Source: Acholeplasmataceae bacterium UBA5769 (lineage in GTDB: Bacteria > Bacillota_I > Bacilli_A > Acholeplasmatales > Acholeplasmataceae). From it: DNA of 64,000 bases. The notes below the pieces were generated by a model that saw only the letters and a program-made list of their open reading frames with translations, ran no database searches and had not been told where the DNA came from. Every line of letters begins with the position of its first letter. Position 1 is the stretch's first letter. The translations under genes and the position numbers were made by a program. The DNA lies in contig DIER01000019.1 in the NCBI GenBank assembly GCA_002418725.1, positions 2,504 through 66,503 of the forward strand, in the 5' to 3' direction. This document shows, one piece after another, positions 1 through 8,461 of the stretch.

Positions 1-920
1 TTAAAAACATGATCACAGGTGCTGCCCAAATGGACGGTGGTATCTTAGTTGTATCCGCAGCAGACGGTCCTATGCCACAAACCAGAGAACACATTCTACT
101 TTCTCGTCAGGTAGGGGTTCCCAAGCTCGTTGTCTTCTTAAACAAATCAGACATGGTTGATGATGAAGAATTATTAGACTTAGTCGAAATGGAAGTTCGC
201 GAACTTCTTTCCGAATACGAATTCCCAGGTGACGATATTCCTGTCATCAGAGGTTCCGCACTTGGCGCATTAAACGGCGATCCAAAATGGGAAGCTACAG
301 TTCAACAATTAATGGATGCAGTTGATTCTTATATCGACACTCCAATCCGTGAAACTGACAAGCCTTTCTTAATGCCTGTTGAAGACGTATTTACGATCAC
401 TGGTCGTGGTACAGTTGCTACAGGACGTGTAGAACGTGGTCAAGTTAAAGTTGGTGACCAAGTTGAAATCGTTGGTATTACTGACACTAAGACAACTGTT
501 GTTACAGGTGTTGAAATGTTCAGAAAGTTACTTGATTATGCAGAAGCTGGTGACAACATCGGTGCGCTTCTTCGCGGTGTTACCCGTGACCAAGTAGAAC
601 GCGGTCAAGTTCTTGCTAAACCAAAATCAGTGAACCCACACTTCAGATTTGAAGCACAAGTATACGTTCTTTCTAAAGAAGAAGGTGGACGTCATACAGC
701 GTTCTTCTCAAACTACCGCCCACAATTCTATTTCCGTACAACAGACATCACTGGTGTGATCACACTCCAAGAAGGTACTGAAATGGTTATGCCAGGGGAC
801 AACACAGTCATGATCGTTGAACTTATTCACCCAATCGCTATCGAAGAAGGTACAAAGTTCTCTATTCGTGAAGGTGGACGTACCGTTGGTGCAGGTTCAG
901 TTGTTAAAATTCTTGAATAG
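1..920 (+). CDS. tuf: Elongation factor Tu, 5'-truncated by the window edge
   Basis: EF-Tu is the GTPase that carries aminoacyl-tRNA to the ribosome. The reading frame is open from base 3 to the stop at 918-920. It begins within the G domain just before the segment QMDGGILVVSAADGPMPQTR, so about 90 N-terminal residues (P-loop and switch regions) lie upstream of the window. The NKSD guanine-specificity motif is visible, followed by domains 2 and 3 (TGRGTVATGRVERG and the C-terminal GGRTVGAGSV). The family is about 395 residues and roughly 305 are seen here. The gene ends in two tandem intrinsic terminators. The identification is secure; the real start cannot be seen. Confidence 0.97.
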   Translation, partial: KNMITGAAQMDGGILVVSAADGPMPQTREHILLSRQVGVPKLVVFLNKSDMVDDEELLDLVEMEVRELLSEYEFPGDDIPVIRGSALGALNGDPKWEATVQQLMDAVDSYIDTPIRETDKPFLMPVEDVFTITGRGTVATGRVERGQVKVGDQVEIVGITDTKTTVVTGVEMFRKLLDYAEAGDNIGALLRGVTRDQVERGQVLAKPKSVNPHFRFEAQVYVLSKEEGGRHTAFFSNYRPQFYFRTTDITGVITLQEGTEMVMPGDNTVMIVELIHPIAIEEGTKFSIREGGRTVGAGSVVKILE

Positions 921-925
921 TTTTT

Positions 926-949
926 AAAAGAGGCTTCGGCCTCTTTTTT
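926..949 (+). terminator. Intrinsic terminator of tuf (UUCG tetraloop)
   Basis: A perfect stem AAAAGAGGC / GCCTCTTTT closes a TTCG loop and runs into a T tract, six bases after the tuf stop codon. Confidence 0.93.
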
Positions 950-956
950 GTATCTT

Positions 957-988
957 AAGACTAGGCGTCATCGTTTAGTCTTTTTTTT
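957..988 (+). terminator. Second, tandem terminator downstream of tuf
   Basis: The arms AAGACTA / TAGTCTT enclose a 12-base loop and are followed by eight T. It directly follows the first terminator, so read-through from the highly expressed tuf gene would meet two stops before tatD. Confidence 0.7.
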
Positions 989-1079
989 GTCTAAAAATGG
1001 TAGATGATGTGATATGCTTCAATGCATCCATTTTTGATACTGATATGATAAAATAAGAGTACGAAAAGGATGATGAGAG

Positions 1080-1844
1080 ATGATCATAGATACACATGCA
1101 CATTTGAATATGGAAGACTATGATGGCGACTTAAGCCATGTCCTCGGGAAAGCCATCAAACAGGATGTCACTAAAGTGATGGTCATCGGTATGGAAGATA
1201 TATCAAACCAAAGAGCTATCAAGTTAGCAGAAACACACGACATGCTTTTTGCAACCGTAGGCATTCATCCAGGTTATGTGGATGAAGATCAAGATGTTGA
1301 GCGTTTGAAAAACTATCTTGACCACCCCAAAGTTGTTGCTATCGGGGAATGTGGTCTTGATTTTTATTGGCGAGAAGATAATAAAAAACTTCAAAAAGAC
1401 ATCTTTCAAAAACAGATTGAACTTGCACTAATCTATCAAAAACCTTTGGTGATACACACAAGAAACTCATTTACTGAAGCTTACCACATGGTTTTACCGC
1501 ATAAAGGAAAACTTAAAGGTGTTTTTCATTGTTTTTCAAGTGATGTTGAGGATGCGAAGAAAGCTGTTGATCTAGGATTTTATATTGGTATCGATGGCCC
1601 CATCACATTTAAAAACAATCACACACTCAAAACCATTGTCGAAAAGATTGATCTTAAACATATTTTAGTGGAAACAGACAGTCCATTTTTGACCCCGATA
1701 CCTTATCGTGGGAAAAGAAATGAACCTGGAAATACGAAGTATGTGGTAGAAAAAATAGCGGAGATCAAGCGAATGGATCCGCATGAAGTTGCACGAATCA
1801 CAACAGAAAATGCGCGTATGCTTTTCAATATCAAGGAGGATTAG
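1080..1844 (+). CDS. tatD: TatD-family metal-dependent DNase
   Basis: A 254-residue TIM-barrel hydrolase of the amidohydrolase superfamily. TatD/YcfH-type enzymes are metal-dependent DNases acting in the cytoplasm. Visible signatures are the N-terminal DTHAHLN metal-binding motif, GIHPGY, the central GECGLDFYW with its metal-bridging Glu, HTR, FHCFSS and the C-terminal ETDSPFL. Length is normal for the family. The ATG at 1080 follows AAAAGGA with about nine bases of spacing. The Shine-Dalgarno of the next gene lies inside the last codons, so the two genes are probably co-transcribed. In many Bacillota this gene sits near rnmV/ksgA; here it is followed by a protease gene. Confidence 0.92.
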   Translation: MIIDTHAHLNMEDYDGDLSHVLGKAIKQDVTKVMVIGMEDISNQRAIKLAETHDMLFATVGIHPGYVDEDQDVERLKNYLDHPKVVAIGECGLDFYWREDNKKLQKDIFQKQIELALIYQKPLVIHTRNSFTEAYHMVLPHKGKLKGVFHCFSSDVEDAKKAVDLGFYIGIDGPITFKNNHTLKTIVEKIDLKHILVETDSPFLTPIPYRGKRNEPGNTKYVVEKIAEIKRMDPHEVARITTENARMLFNIKED

Positions 1845-1847
1845 ACC

Positions 1848-2933
1848 ATGCGTAAAAAAGGCTTATTAACACTCATGTTATTACTGACAAGCTTGTTGCT
1901 TGTTGGATGCGGTTTGCAGTTATCTGCAACCCGTGTTGAAATTCCATATGTCTCACCAAGCACCTATGAACAACTTAGAATTCAGATGATTCAAACTGTT
2001 GAACCATCGGTCATCGTCGTTAAAACCGATACAGGACATGGTTCTGGTATCATCTTTAAATCAGAAGCTATTGAAGGGACAGATAACATCCTTTATTATG
2101 CGCTAACCAACCAACACGTCGTCGAAGATGGTGGCGAGATGCGCATTCACTTTGGTGATGAAAAAACGGATTTAGCGGTTAAAGATTACGCAGCTTATGA
2201 ACCTTACGATATCGCAGTCGTTCGTTTTATCGCACCTAAAACAAGAGTGATTCGCGTGCATCCTATTTCACCCATCAACGATAATACCATCACACAAATT
2301 GTGAAAGGGCAAGATGTTTACGCTATTGGGACACCCGAAGATATTAAACGTTTTAACTACGTCACACAAGGTGTAGTTTCTTTAAATAGCTATCCATATA
2401 ATGGGGTTGAAGGATTGGCCATCATGCACGATGCAGAGTTAAATCCTGGCAATAGTGGTGGTCCACTTTTCAATCTCAATGGCGATGTCATCGGCATCAA
2501 CGTTGCGAAGGTTCCTAGCATTACAACCACCGATGGTACGATTGCTGCTGAAGGTTTAAATTATAGTTTATCGATTAATAAAATTGCACCCATTGTTCGT
2601 GGGTTTACCAACTACACCGAAGTTGTAAGAAGACCTAGACTTGGTGTCACTGTTCAAGATGTCGATGTGTTCTTGCAGAACAACCCTGCATCGCTTCTTC
2701 CAAATAACCCTGTAGGTGTCGTTGTTGTCGGTTTTGACTACACCAGAAACGCCAAAGATGTCTTAGAGAAATATGATTTAATTATCAAAATGGACGGTGT
2801 CAATATCAGTTCATTAGCAGACCTTGCAGTCCTTCTTGAAGGAGCGAACTTTGGCGATGAACATACGATCACTGTGATGCGTAAGAGCGGTCTAACCTTC
2901 CAGGAAGTTACGGTAACCATTAAGCTATCATGA
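1848..2933 (+). CDS. HtrA-like trypsin-fold serine protease, lipoprotein, with PDZ domain
   Basis: A 361-residue protein with a lipoprotein signal peptide ending in the lipobox LVGC (lipidated Cys21), so it is probably tethered to the outer face of the membrane. The S1C protease triad is visible: His90 in NQHVVED, Asp121 in PYDIAVV and Ser203 in NPGNSGGPLF. A C-terminal PDZ domain spans about residues 265-360. HtrA/DegP proteins degrade or refold misfolded extracytoplasmic proteins. Bacillota HtrA is usually anchored by a transmembrane helix, so lipid anchoring is a variation. Its Shine-Dalgarno AAGGAGG overlaps the end of tatD. The stop overlaps the next start (ATGA at 2930-2933). Confidence 0.92.
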   Translation: MRKKGLLTLMLLLTSLLLVGCGLQLSATRVEIPYVSPSTYEQLRIQMIQTVEPSVIVVKTDTGHGSGIIFKSEAIEGTDNILYYALTNQHVVEDGGEMRIHFGDEKTDLAVKDYAAYEPYDIAVVRFIAPKTRVIRVHPISPINDNTITQIVKGQDVYAIGTPEDIKRFNYVTQGVVSLNSYPYNGVEGLAIMHDAELNPGNSGGPLFNLNGDVIGINVAKVPSITTTDGTIAAEGLNYSLSINKIAPIVRGFTNYTEVVRRPRLGVTVQDVDVFLQNNPASLLPNNPVGVVVVGFDYTRNAKDVLEKYDLIIKMDGVNISSLADLAVLLEGANFGDEHTITVMRKSGLTFQEVTVTIKLS

Positions 2934-3391
2934 GTGCCAACATCGTCTATCAAAAATGCATCGATAAGGGCTTAACCATCGCGTTTGCTGAAAGCATGAC
3001 TGGTGGTGGTGCATGCTACGAGATGGTACAGATTCCTGGGGCATCTAAAGTCGTTTTAGGTGGGATGATCGTTTATCAAAATGAGTTTAAAAACACATGG
3101 TTAAAGATCGATAAAAACATCATCGATCAATACGGTGTCGTCAGCGATTACGTAGCGAGAAAGATGGCATCATCCATTAGGGATTTAATACATGCAGATA
3201 TTGGCATCGGCATTACAGGAAATGCTGGTCCAACCATGCAAGATGAACGTGCGGGTTTAAGCGCATTTATCAGTATCTTTTTTAAAGAAACGTTTTATGA
3301 CATGCAGATGATATTCGAGGATTTAACACGCGAAGAAGCGTTGCAATTGACCATTCAATCTCTTTACGAAAAACTCGCTGAGATTCTTTGA
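2930..3391 (+). CDS. pncC: CinA C-terminal-type nicotinamide-nucleotide amidohydrolase
   Basis: A 153-residue stand-alone version of the CinA C-terminal domain. Such PncC enzymes deamidate NMN to nicotinate mononucleotide in pyridine-nucleotide recycling. The diagnostic AESMTGGG loop is near residue 20 and GITGNAGP is near residue 98. The N-terminal CinA domain is absent. The segment after GITGNAGP is more divergent than usual and lacks the common GGG tract. The start overlaps the stop of the HtrA gene by four bases, indicating translational coupling. The family assignment is good; the enzymatic activity is inferred. Confidence 0.85.
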   Translation: MSANIVYQKCIDKGLTIAFAESMTGGGACYEMVQIPGASKVVLGGMIVYQNEFKNTWLKIDKNIIDQYGVVSDYVARKMASSIRDLIHADIGIGITGNAGPTMQDERAGLSAFISIFFKETFYDMQMIFEDLTREEALQLTIQSLYEKLAEIL

Positions 3392-3410
3392 TTTTCAAGT
3401 TTAAAAATCA

Positions 3411-3439
3411 TTGTAATATCAACTTCGTTGTGTTATAAT
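3411..3439 (+). promoter_or_regulatory. Sigma-A type promoter of the rpsF operon
   Basis: TTGTAA (3411-3416), a 17-base spacer and TATAAT (3434-3439). Transcription would start near 3446, giving a leader of about 54 bases that contains a small hairpin (ATAAGA / TCTTAT) before the Shine-Dalgarno of rpsF. Confidence 0.85.
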
Positions 3440-3499
3440 AATACGGCATAAGATAATCCTTGTCTTATATAGACCATAGACCAAAAGGAGGTGGAACAG

Positions 3500-3787
3500 A
3501 TGAAAAAGTACGAAGTTATGTATATCATCCGTCCAACTGTAGAAAGCGAGAACATTAAGCAAATTGTTAACCACTTTAGCGATATATTCGTTAATTACAA
3601 CAGCCAAGTTCTAGAGCTCAAAGAGTTGGGGCTAAAAGATTTAGCATACGAGATTGAGCACCATAAAAAAGGCTATTACGTTTGGTTATTAGTTCAAGCA
3701 ACTCCAGAAGCGATTGCTGAATTCAACCGCGTTGTTCGAATCACTGAAGAAGTGCTTCGCTACATCGTTGTAAAGGAAGGGGAATAA
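3500..3787 (+). CDS. rpsF: 30S ribosomal protein bS6
   Basis: A 95-residue ribosomal protein that binds the 16S rRNA central domain together with S18. The N-terminus MKKYEVMYIIRP and the central GLKDLAYEI with the YYV segment are typical. The ATG at 3500 is chosen because the strong Shine-Dalgarno AAAGGAGGTG (3484-3492) sits eight bases upstream; the in-frame GTG at 3491 lies inside that site and cannot be the start. It is the first gene of the conserved rpsF-ssb-rpsR cluster. A hairpin in the 5' leader could be an S6:S18 autoregulatory element, but the known consensus could not be confirmed by eye. Confidence 0.95.
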   Translation: MKKYEVMYIIRPTVESENIKQIVNHFSDIFVNYNSQVLELKELGLKDLAYEIEHHKKGYYVWLLVQATPEAIAEFNRVVRITEEVLRYIVVKEGE

Positions 3788-3788
3788 T

Positions 3789-4217
3789 ATGATGAATCGC
3801 GTGATTCTGGTCGGACGTATTACGAAAGATCCAGAAGTTAAAGTGACACAATCAAATATTCCTGTCGTTACCTTTACGCTTGCAGTAAACCGTCAATTCG
3901 CGGATCAATCCGGGGAAAGGCAAGCCGACTTCATTCAATGTGTTGTCTGGCGTAAGCAAGCAGAAAATTTAGCACGTTTCGTTAAGAAAGGTGCATTACT
4001 AGGTGTCGAAGGACGCATTCAAACAAGACAGTATGAAGCGGACAATGGCACACGATACATCACGGAAGTTGTTTGTGATTCCGTTCAGTTCCTTGAATCA
4101 AGAGGAGAACAAACGCAAGAATCACCATATACCCGTGAAGAATCCACAACTGCAGACAATGATGAGTTCTACGAAACTAGTAAGCAACTCGCTGCAGAAG
4201 AAGATTTACCATTCTAA
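3789..4217 (+). CDS. ssb: Single-stranded DNA-binding protein
   Basis: A 142-residue SSB with an N-terminal OB fold of about 105 residues (MNRVILVGRITKDPEV, then FTLAVNR, FIQCVVWRKQAENLARF and GALLGVEGRIQTRQY). A flexible linker leads to the acidic tip EEDLPF, which recruits replication and repair proteins. Two adjacent ATG codons (3789 and 3792) follow AAGGAAGGGG, so the mature start may be either. It lies between rpsF and rpsR in the classic order. The product protects single-stranded DNA during replication. Confidence 0.95.
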   Translation: MMNRVILVGRITKDPEVKVTQSNIPVVTFTLAVNRQFADQSGERQADFIQCVVWRKQAENLARFVKKGALLGVEGRIQTRQYEADNGTRYITEVVCDSVQFLESRGEQTQESPYTREESTTADNDEFYETSKQLAAEEDLPF

Positions 4218-4229
4218 GGAGGAAACATC

Positions 4230-4472
4230 ATGCAACAGAATTACAAACGTGGTGGCGGATTTAAGAAACGTCGTAAGGTATGCTACTTTACTCAAAATAA
4301 GGTTGAACACATTGATTTCAAAGATGTTGAACTGTTAAAGCGTTTCATCACAGATCGCGGTAAGATTTTACCAAGACGCGTCACCGGTACGTCTGCAAAA
4401 TGGCAACGCCCACTCGCAATTGCGATCAAACGTGCTCGCCATATGGCATTGCTACCATTCGTTAAAGACTAA
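4230..4472 (+). CDS. rpsR: 30S ribosomal protein bS18
   Basis: An 80-residue basic protein with the family core KRRKVCYF, IDFKDVELLKRFITDRGKILPRRVTG and the C-terminal KRARHMALLPFV. It assembles with S6 on the platform of the 30S subunit. The start is preceded by AAGGAGG with good spacing. A strong terminator follows directly, so gdpP-rplI-dnaB is a separate transcription unit here. Confidence 0.95.
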   Translation: MQQNYKRGGGFKKRRKVCYFTQNKVEHIDFKDVELLKRFITDRGKILPRRVTGTSAKWQRPLAIAIKRARHMALLPFVKD

Positions 4473-4477
4473 CTGAT

Positions 4478-4507
4478 AAACCCATATTTTATGATATGGG
4501 TTTTTTT
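4478..4507 (+). terminator. Intrinsic terminator of rpsF-ssb-rpsR
   Basis: The stem AAACCCATAT / ATATGGGTTT with loop TTTATG is followed by a run of T. Confidence 0.92.
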
Positions 4508-4561
4508 ACTGCCTTGAGAAGTTTATGAGTGTAGCTTTTTTTTCAGATTAAAGATAAAATC

Positions 4562-4591
4562 TTTATCAACGTGTGGTGCTCGTGTTATAAT
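4562..4591 (+). promoter_or_regulatory. Probable promoter of gdpP-rplI-dnaB
   Basis: A consensus TATAAT lies at 4586-4591 and a weak TTTATC at 4562-4567 (18-base spacer). It lies 22 bases upstream of the preferred ATG, which argues against the more upstream in-frame start at 4571. Confidence 0.55.
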
Positions 4592-4612
4592 ATCTTTAAA
4601 GTGGGTGAACCT

Positions 4613-7048
4613 ATGAAAAGATGGTTAATCTTTGGTGTTGCACTGGTGTTGTTGTTGATCAGTGTGTATCTTTATATCCCTTATTTAAGCGTACAAGGTG
4701 GTTTAGAACTGCTTCGTCTTTTCATGCTTATTGGTAGCACCATCTTCGTTTTTGTCATGCTATACATCATGTTTAGCATCCAAAACAGACAGAAAGTTAA
4801 AACCTTACAAAATCGTTTATCCATGTGGACAAAGCTTTCTTATCACGTCAATCAAGTAGGTGACGAAGTTTTCAATGAACTCCCGATTGGTGTCATCGCG
4901 TTGGATGATGATTTTGAAATCAAGTGGGCAAACCCTCATGCGAAGACAATCTTCGATCCTAAAATCACCGGTAAGGCATTAAAAGATGTTCATCCTCAAC
5001 TGCACATGCTTGCGATGAACAATAAAGTTAATTTTATGATTCAAGTTAAAAACGAAACATACGACGTGATTTATCGTTCAGAATTTAAATTTTTCTATTT
5101 GTTTAATGCCACGGAAAGAGAATCTGTCAAGCAACGCTATTTGGATCATCTACCTGCTTTAGGCATCATCTATTTAGATAACTTAGATGAGTCATTATCC
5201 TCACTTGACGTTTTGGAACAGTCTTCTCTTAAGGGAGAATATTTAGCAGCGATTGCAGACTGGGCGAATAAATACGATGGGTTTTTAAAGCCTTATGATG
5301 ATGAACGTTTGATCATCATTCTCTATCGTAAACAGCTTAATCTCATGGCCCAAGATAAGTTTGACATTTTGGATAAAGTAAGACAAATATCAACACAAAA
5401 TCAAGTACGTATCTCCATGTCGATGGGGGTTGCATCATGGGATGTTGATTATGAAGAACTCGGTATTTATGCACAAAATGCCATTGAACTCGCAGAAAAG
5501 CGCGGGGGCGATCAGGTTGTGGTCAATATCCAAGATCAGAAAATTCAATATTTCGGTGCGAAGACCAATGCATCTGCCAAAAGCTCACGCGTCAGTGTGC
5601 GCATCAATGCGCAAACCATTCGTGATTTCATCGATAAAGCATCCAATGTGTTTATCATGGGACATAACCAATCCGATTTAGATGCTTATGGAGCGATGAT
5701 TGCGGTGCACCACATGGCGAAAGCCAGTAAAAAACAAGGTGTGTTGATCATCGAAGAGCCCAAACTAGATTTAACAACCCAAAAAATATTTCAGATCATG
5801 AAGACAGAAATGCCCGGTTTTATTGAAAACTGTATGTTACCTGAGGAAGCTATCAGACACATGAATGAAAACAGTTTATTGATTGTCGTTGATTCACAAT
5901 CACCTAAGATTGTCATGTCACCTGAGGTATTAGAGAAAGCTTCGACATTAATCGTCATTGACCATCACCGTGTGGGTGAAGATTCATTTGATGCAGATTT
6001 CTCATTTATCGAACCTTATGCGTCTTCAACCATTGAACTTGTGATGGAACTCTTAAACTTCTATAACATGGAAGATGAGATTGATATATCGTCACTTGAA
6101 GCGACGGTGATGTATAGTGGTTTAATCGTCGATACAAACAATTTCTCGTATCGTACAAGTTCACGTACCTTTGAGGTCGCATCCAAATTAAAAGAACTTG
6201 GAGCCGATATTACCGAAGCGAAATTATGGCTTCGTAGAGATTTGATCCGGACACTAGAGATCAATCGGTTACTCAGCAAAGTTGATATTTTCTTAGAAAG
6301 ATTCGCCTTTGTCGTGACCTCGGATATTTATGATGATCGTATTTTACTTGCCCAAGTAGCAGAAGCACTACTCTCCATTAATGGCATCGATGCAGCCTTT
6401 ATGATCTGTCGACTGGGCAATGATACTGTAGGCGTTTCAGCCCGGTCTTATCAACAAGTAAATGTTCAAATTTTAATGGAAGCCATCGGTGGTGGCGGCC
6501 ATTTAAACAGTGCCGCAGCACAGGTACCTCATCAGTCGGTTGCGGAAGTCTATCAACAATTAAAAACCTATCTCGAACTTGAGTATGGTGGAGGAGGAGA
6601 ACTCGTGAAAGTTATATTACTCGAAGATGTTAAAGGAAAAGGTAAAAAAGATGATGTGATTGAAGTTGCATCAGGTTACGGTCAATTCCTAGTAACTCAA
6701 AAGAAAGCATTACTCGCTAATGAAGAAAATCTTCAAGCTTTAAATAAAGCGAAAGAAGAAGCTTTTCAAGCACAACAGCGTCATCTCCAATTGATGCAGA
6801 AGTTGAAATCAGAAATTGATGGAAAGAAAGTCACTTTAGGTATTCAAATCGGTCAAGATGGTAAACTCTTTGGTGCGGTGACGACCAAACAAATCGTTGA
6901 AGCATTTGAAGAAGCACATCACATTATGATTGACAAAAAGAAAGTTGAATTATCATCAGATATTAATTCGGTCGGTATTTATACAGCAACCGTTCAACTG
7001 CACAAAGACATTAAAGCATTATTTGAAGTACACATTGTTGAAAAGTAG
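4613..7048 (+). CDS. gdpP-rplI: Fusion of c-di-AMP phosphodiesterase GdpP (DHH/DHHA1) with ribosomal protein bL9
   Basis: An 811-residue open frame. Residues 1-664 are a GdpP/YybT protein: two transmembrane helices (about 4-22 and 32-54), a PAS-like region, and a degenerate GGDEF domain (SMGVA and KRGGDQ instead of GGDEF). The DHH catalytic domain follows (H351, D355, D357, then D450-H451-H452) and a DHHA1 domain with GGGGH near 626-630. It should hydrolyse the second messenger c-di-AMP at the membrane. From residue 665 the sequence is a complete bL9. The two are adjacent separate genes in Bacillus-type genomes; here no stop separates them and the join is YGGGGEL. The start at 4613 lies just downstream of a TATAAT box; an in-frame upstream ATG at 4571 would overlap that promoter. 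dnaB follows. Confidence 0.88.
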   Translation: MKRWLIFGVALVLLLISVYLYIPYLSVQGGLELLRLFMLIGSTIFVFVMLYIMFSIQNRQKVKTLQNRLSMWTKLSYHVNQVGDEVFNELPIGVIALDDDFEIKWANPHAKTIFDPKITGKALKDVHPQLHMLAMNNKVNFMIQVKNETYDVIYRSEFKFFYLFNATERESVKQRYLDHLPALGIIYLDNLDESLSSLDVLEQSSLKGEYLAAIADWANKYDGFLKPYDDERLIIILYRKQLNLMAQDKFDILDKVRQISTQNQVRISMSMGVASWDVDYEELGIYAQNAIELAEKRGGDQVVVNIQDQKIQYFGAKTNASAKSSRVSVRINAQTIRDFIDKASNVFIMGHNQSDLDAYGAMIAVHHMAKASKKQGVLIIEEPKLDLTTQKIFQIMKTEMPGFIENCMLPEEAIRHMNENSLLIVVDSQSPKIVMSPEVLEKASTLIVIDHHRVGEDSFDADFSFIEPYASSTIELVMELLNFYNMEDEIDISSLEATVMYSGLIVDTNNFSYRTSSRTFEVASKLKELGADITEAKLWLRRDLIRTLEINRLLSKVDIFLERFAFVVTSDIYDDRILLAQVAEALLSINGIDAAFMICRLGNDTVGVSARSYQQVNVQILMEAIGGGGHLNSAAAQVPHQSVAEVYQQLKTYLELEYGGGGELVKVILLEDVKGKGKKDDVIEVASGYGQFLVTQKKALLANEENLQALNKAKEEAFQAQQRHLQLMQKLKSEIDGKKVTLGIQIGQDGKLFGAVTTKQIVEAFEEAHHIMIDKKKVELSSDINSVGIYTATVQLHKDIKALFEVHIVEK
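6605..7048 (+). CDS. rplI: 50S ribosomal protein bL9, probable internal translation start within the gdpP fusion
   Basis: Starting at an in-frame GTG (6605-6607) the sequence encodes 147 residues, the normal length of bL9. The N-terminal domain is VKVILLEDVKGKGKKDDVIE followed by GYGQFLV, then the long connecting helix and the C-terminal rRNA-binding domain. A very strong Shine-Dalgarno (GGAGGAGGAG, 6590-6599) lies five bases upstream. Its codons supply the glycine linker of the fusion. Free bL9 is therefore probably made by internal initiation, in addition to or instead of a membrane-tethered fused form. Which form enters ribosomes is not visible from sequence. Confidence 0.65.
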   Translation: MKVILLEDVKGKGKKDDVIEVASGYGQFLVTQKKALLANEENLQALNKAKEEAFQAQQRHLQLMQKLKSEIDGKKVTLGIQIGQDGKLFGAVTTKQIVEAFEEAHHIMIDKKKVELSSDINSVGIYTATVQLHKDIKALFEVHIVEK

Positions 7049-7058
7049 GTTTTAACAT

Positions 7059-8411
7059 ATGGCGAAGAGCTTACCGCATCATAAAGAAGCGGAAATGAAC
7101 GTCTTAGGGACCATCTTTTTAGACCCTAAAGAAATTCTGACCGTGATCGACCAACTTAATCATGAAGATTTCTTTGATCAAGGACATCAACTCATCTATC
7201 AAGCGATGAAGGATTTAAATCAAGATCAAATGAAAATTGACTACTCATCGGTTGCGGCGAAGCTTGAGTCTTCTCAGCAACTCGCTAAAGTTGGGGGGAT
7301 TAAGTATTTACTCCAACTCTCAGAGTATGTGCCTTCAACCAGACACTTAGAAACCTATATCGATTTAGTCAAAGATAGTGCACTGAAAAGAGAAACGATT
7401 GGCTTAGCTTCTGAAATTCTTGAAAAAGGATATCAGGGTGAAATGGATGCCGCTGATTATGTGACCTATGCAGAGGAATCGATTTTTGCGCTAGCACAAA
7501 AGAGAAAAACATCAGCGTTCTCTGAACTTGCTGATGTCATTCGCGAAGTAAAAGAAAAGACAGAATTAAACCGTGATAAAAAAGGCGGAATTACCGGTCT
7601 TCGTACGGGGTTTTCGAACCTAGATAATTTAACATCAGGTCTTCAACCAGAAGAATTAATCATCTTAGCTGCCCGTCCTTCGATGGGTAAGTCTGCATTT
7701 GCGATGAATTTAGCGTTAAACATCGCAAAACGCAACAAAGATGGACAAGCTGGTGTTGCCATCTTCTCGCTTGAAATGAGTAACGAACAGCTTGCTGCAC
7801 GTATGCTTTCTGCAGAATCAAATATCGAAAACAATAAGATAAAAACAGGGCACTTAACGAGCCGTGAATGGCAATTCTTAGAAGGTGGCATGCAGTCCTT
7901 AGCGAAGCTAAAGATTATGTTTGATGACTCTGCATCTGTATCTGTTGCAGATATCAGAGCGAAATGCCGTAAACTTTCTCAAGAAGGTAGACTTGATTTT
8001 GTTGTCATTGACTACTTGCAGCTCATCAAAGGTGATGATCGCTCAGGTAATAGACAAGAAGAAGTCGCTAAGATTTCACGCTCTTTAAAGCAGATGGCAA
8101 GAGAATTAAAGATTCCTATTCTCGCACTTTCGCAGCTTTCACGTGAAGTTGAAAAACGTGAAGATAAACGCCCACTTCTTGCCGATTTACGTGAATCAGG
8201 ATCGATTGAACAAGATGCCGATATCGTGATGTTCTTGTACCGTGAAGATTATTACGAACGTAAACAAGAAAATAAAACGGGCGAAGTTGAACTTTCCATT
8301 GCGAAAAACCGTCAAGGTATGGCAGGGGTTGTTCTCAAATACCGTTTCGATACAGAGTTTTCACGCTTTGCTGCACAGTCAGACCGTGAAGAAGAAGCAT
8401 TTAAAGACTAG
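7059..8411 (+). CDS. dnaB: Replicative DNA helicase DnaB (DnaC of Bacillus)
   Basis: A 450-residue hexameric helicase that unwinds the replication fork. The N-terminal DnaB domain (PHHKEAEMNVLGTIFLDP) is followed by the RecA-like domain: Walker A ARPSMGKSAFAMN near residue 207, Walker B VIDYLQLI near 325 and the LSREVEKREDKRPLLADLRESG segment. Length and order are standard, with no intein. It follows rplI as in Bacillota. The Shine-Dalgarno before 7059 is weak, so coupling to the upstream gene may help initiation. A bidirectional terminator ends the unit. Confidence 0.96.
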   Translation: MAKSLPHHKEAEMNVLGTIFLDPKEILTVIDQLNHEDFFDQGHQLIYQAMKDLNQDQMKIDYSSVAAKLESSQQLAKVGGIKYLLQLSEYVPSTRHLETYIDLVKDSALKRETIGLASEILEKGYQGEMDAADYVTYAEESIFALAQKRKTSAFSELADVIREVKEKTELNRDKKGGITGLRTGFSNLDNLTSGLQPEELIILAARPSMGKSAFAMNLALNIAKRNKDGQAGVAIFSLEMSNEQLAARMLSAESNIENNKIKTGHLTSREWQFLEGGMQSLAKLKIMFDDSASVSVADIRAKCRKLSQEGRLDFVVIDYLQLIKGDDRSGNRQEEVAKISRSLKQMARELKIPILALSQLSREVEKREDKRPLLADLRESGSIEQDADIVMFLYREDYYERKQENKTGEVELSIAKNRQGMAGVVLKYRFDTEFSRFAAQSDREEEAFKD

Positions 8412-8416
8412 ATACA

Positions 8417-8452
8417 AAAAGAGCTTTCTCATCTCGAGAAAACTCTTTTTTG
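8417..8452. terminator. Bidirectional terminator between dnaB and dps
   Basis: The arms AAAAGAG-(CT)-TTCTC / GAGAA-(AA)-CTCTTTT have T tracts on both sides. It serves converging dnaB (+) and dps (-). Confidence 0.85.
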
Positions 8453-8461
8453 TTTAGTGTC

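Noticed and set aside
4003..4338. 111-residue plus-strand frame across ssb and rpsR
   Set aside because: Overlaps two certain ribosomal/replication genes in another frame and has no ribosome-binding site.
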